DNA from: Pseudonocardia sp. 73-21
Lineage (GTDB): Bacteria; Actinomycetota; Actinomycetes; Mycobacteriales; Pseudonocardiaceae
Length of the DNA: 64,000 nt
NCBI RefSeq assembly: GCF_001899645.1
Contig: NZ_MKVV01000045.1
Location: 1-64,000, forward strand
Reading direction: 5' to 3'
The first letter of the stretch is position 1, and every line of letters begins with the position of its first letter. The notes beneath the pieces were generated by a model. The model had not been told where the DNA came from, ran no database searches, and saw only the letters and a program-made list of their open reading frames with translations. This document shows, in pieces, positions 63,042 to 64,000 of the stretch. The position numbers were made by a program, and so were the translations under genes.

Positions 63042-64000
63042 CTATGTCAATTCCGGTCGCTGTACGTCACGAACTCCGGGACGACCGACCCGATCGGGGT
63101 TGAGCCCGAGGCGTTCCGGGGCGTGCAGCCGCAGCAGGACCTGCTCGGTGTCGACCGGGATCTCGGCCCGCGTCAGCCGGCTGACGACGATCATCGCGAG
63201 GAACGCCGCGGGCACCGTGACCGCGGCCGGCCGGTAGAGCAGCACGCCGATCCAGTCGTCGGGCAGGTCGGCGAACATGCTCAGGCCGGTGGCCGCCCCC
63301 GAGAGCACACCGCCCACGAGCACACCGGCGATCGCCCCCCGTGCCGTCAGGCCCCGCCACCAGATGCCCAGCACCAGGAGCGGGCAGAACGTGGACGCGG
63401 CCACGGCGAACACCAGCGGCACGGTGAGCGAGAAGTCCAGCCGGGTGACGGTGAGCGCCAGGGCCAGCGGGATCACGCTGGACAGCACCGCGGCCAGCCG
63501 GAAGTCCTGCAGCCGGCCGCGCAGCACATCGGTGAACAGCACCCCGGCCAGGCTCACGACGAGCCCCGACGACGTGGACAGGAACGCGGCGGCGGCCCCT
63601 GCGGCCACCAGCCCGCCCAGGAGCCAGCCGCCCCAGCCCGGCCCCAGCGCGGCCGTCGGTACGAGCAGGATCGCCGCGTCGGTCTGACCGCTGACCAGCA
63701 GCTGCGGCGTGTAGAACCGCGACAGCGCTCCGAGCAGCGTCACCAGGACGTAGAAGCCGCCGATCATCGCGAGCACCGCCACGGTGGTGCGCCGGGCCGC
63801 CCGGCCGTCGGCGTTGGTGTAGAAGCGCACCAGCACGTGCGGCAGCCCCATGGTGCCCAGGAACCCGGCGATGAGGATCGAGTAGATCTCCAGCAGCTGG
63901 TCGCCCTTGTCCCCGGACATCGGGGCCAGCCAGTCACGGTCGGTGGTCGGTGCACCCGCGGGCGTGGGCACCGCGGATCCCGCCTCGAACTCCAGCGTGG
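63042..64000 (-). CDS. Sodium:solute symporter (SSS family), C-terminal part, cut by the window end
   Basis: About 320 residues visible; the start lies beyond 64000. It parallels the next gene over its whole visible length: GLPHVLVRFYTNADGRAARR, AAAFLSTSSGLVVSLAGVLF, FCPLLVLGIWWRGLTARGA and RLHAPERLGLNPDR. The insert region is seen at its edge (TLEFEAGSAVPTPAGAPTTD). Tandem duplication of a symporter with divergence is likely. Ends at 63042 with the distinctive RDVQRPELT. Confidence 0.87.
   Translation of the reverse strand, partial: TLEFEAGSAVPTPAGAPTTDRDWLAPMSGDKGDQLLEIYSILIAGFLGTMGLPHVLVRFYTNADGRAARRTTVAVLAMIGGFYVLVTLLGALSRFYTPQLLVSGQTDAAILLVPTAALGPGWGGWLLGGLVAAGAAAAFLSTSSGLVVSLAGVLFTDVLRGRLQDFRLAAVLSSVIPLALALTVTRLDFSLTVPLVFAVAASTFCPLLVLGIWWRGLTARGAIAGVLVGGVLSGAATGLSMFADLPDDWIGVLLYRPAAVTVPAAFLAMIVVSRLTRAEIPVDTEQVLLRLHAPERLGLNPDRVGRPGVRDVQRPELT

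Overview
The window is very high-GC DNA (no stops in long antisense frames, GTG/TTG starts common) from an actinobacterium of the mycolata/Pseudonocardiaceae type; Pseudonocardia or a close relative is my best guess. The reasons are a large set of arabinogalactan cell-wall genes (dprE1, dprE2, gtrA, emb, glf, glfT2, rmlA-D, a ubiA-like prenyl phosphoribosyltransferase with its PAP2 phosphatase) and a block whose order matches Mycobacterium tuberculosis Rv3835-Rv3839. Many genes appear leaderless: a TAnnnT hexamer sits 6-8 nt before the GTG/ATG.

Layout. 356-5801: a polysaccharide cluster with a hyaluronan-synthase-like GT2, two secreted beta-helix proteins and UDP-glucose dehydrogenase. 5856-9611: gtrA, a DUF1707 protein, a decayed egtA fragment, and dprE1-dprE2, which make decaprenyl-phospho-arabinose. 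9615-14386: an accessory patch with two tandem P450 pseudogenes, an MDR oxidoreductase, a TetR regulator and a broken hydrolase. 14474-18330: acyltransferase, nitroreductase and ankyrin protein. 18469-33530: arabinan/galactan polymerisation (emb, a GlfT2-like protein, an SDR, GT-C enzymes, glfT2, AftB-like, glf). 33687-39733: a second glycan set (DUF6541 membrane protein, Wzx-like flippase, GT2s, DUF2304, methyltransferase). 39785-44544: rmlC-rmlD converging on the operon PAP2-ubiA-rmlA-rmlB, which joins the rhamnose linker and arabinose donor pathways.

44701-49704: HAD phosphatase; a MerR regulator fused to domains II and III of a DNA sliding clamp; a Phd/PIN toxin-antitoxin pair; and an operon of DUF350, a glutathionylspermidine-synthase-family ligase and a Ser/Gly-rich anchored protein. 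49868-54747: septum-formation protein, zincin, phosphatase, pheA, a hypothetical and an iron-box-controlled DUF2470 protein. 54749-59576: small membrane proteins, CPBP protease, SDR, SEC-C protein, DUF4328 and rhodanese. 59649-64000: a wrecked acetate-type symporter with its DUF485 partner, and two tandem intact SSS symporters, the last cut by the window end.

The cell-wall genes form one pathway: Rml enzymes make dTDP-rhamnose for the linker, Glf makes UDP-Galf for GlfT2, UbiA/PAP2/DprE1/DprE2 make decaprenyl-phospho-arabinose (GtrA may help it cross the membrane), and Emb/AftB-like GT-C enzymes use it outside. Six genes are visibly disrupted (two P450s, hydrolase, histidine phosphatase, symporter, egtA fragment), some by large internal deletions that simple sequencing error would not produce.
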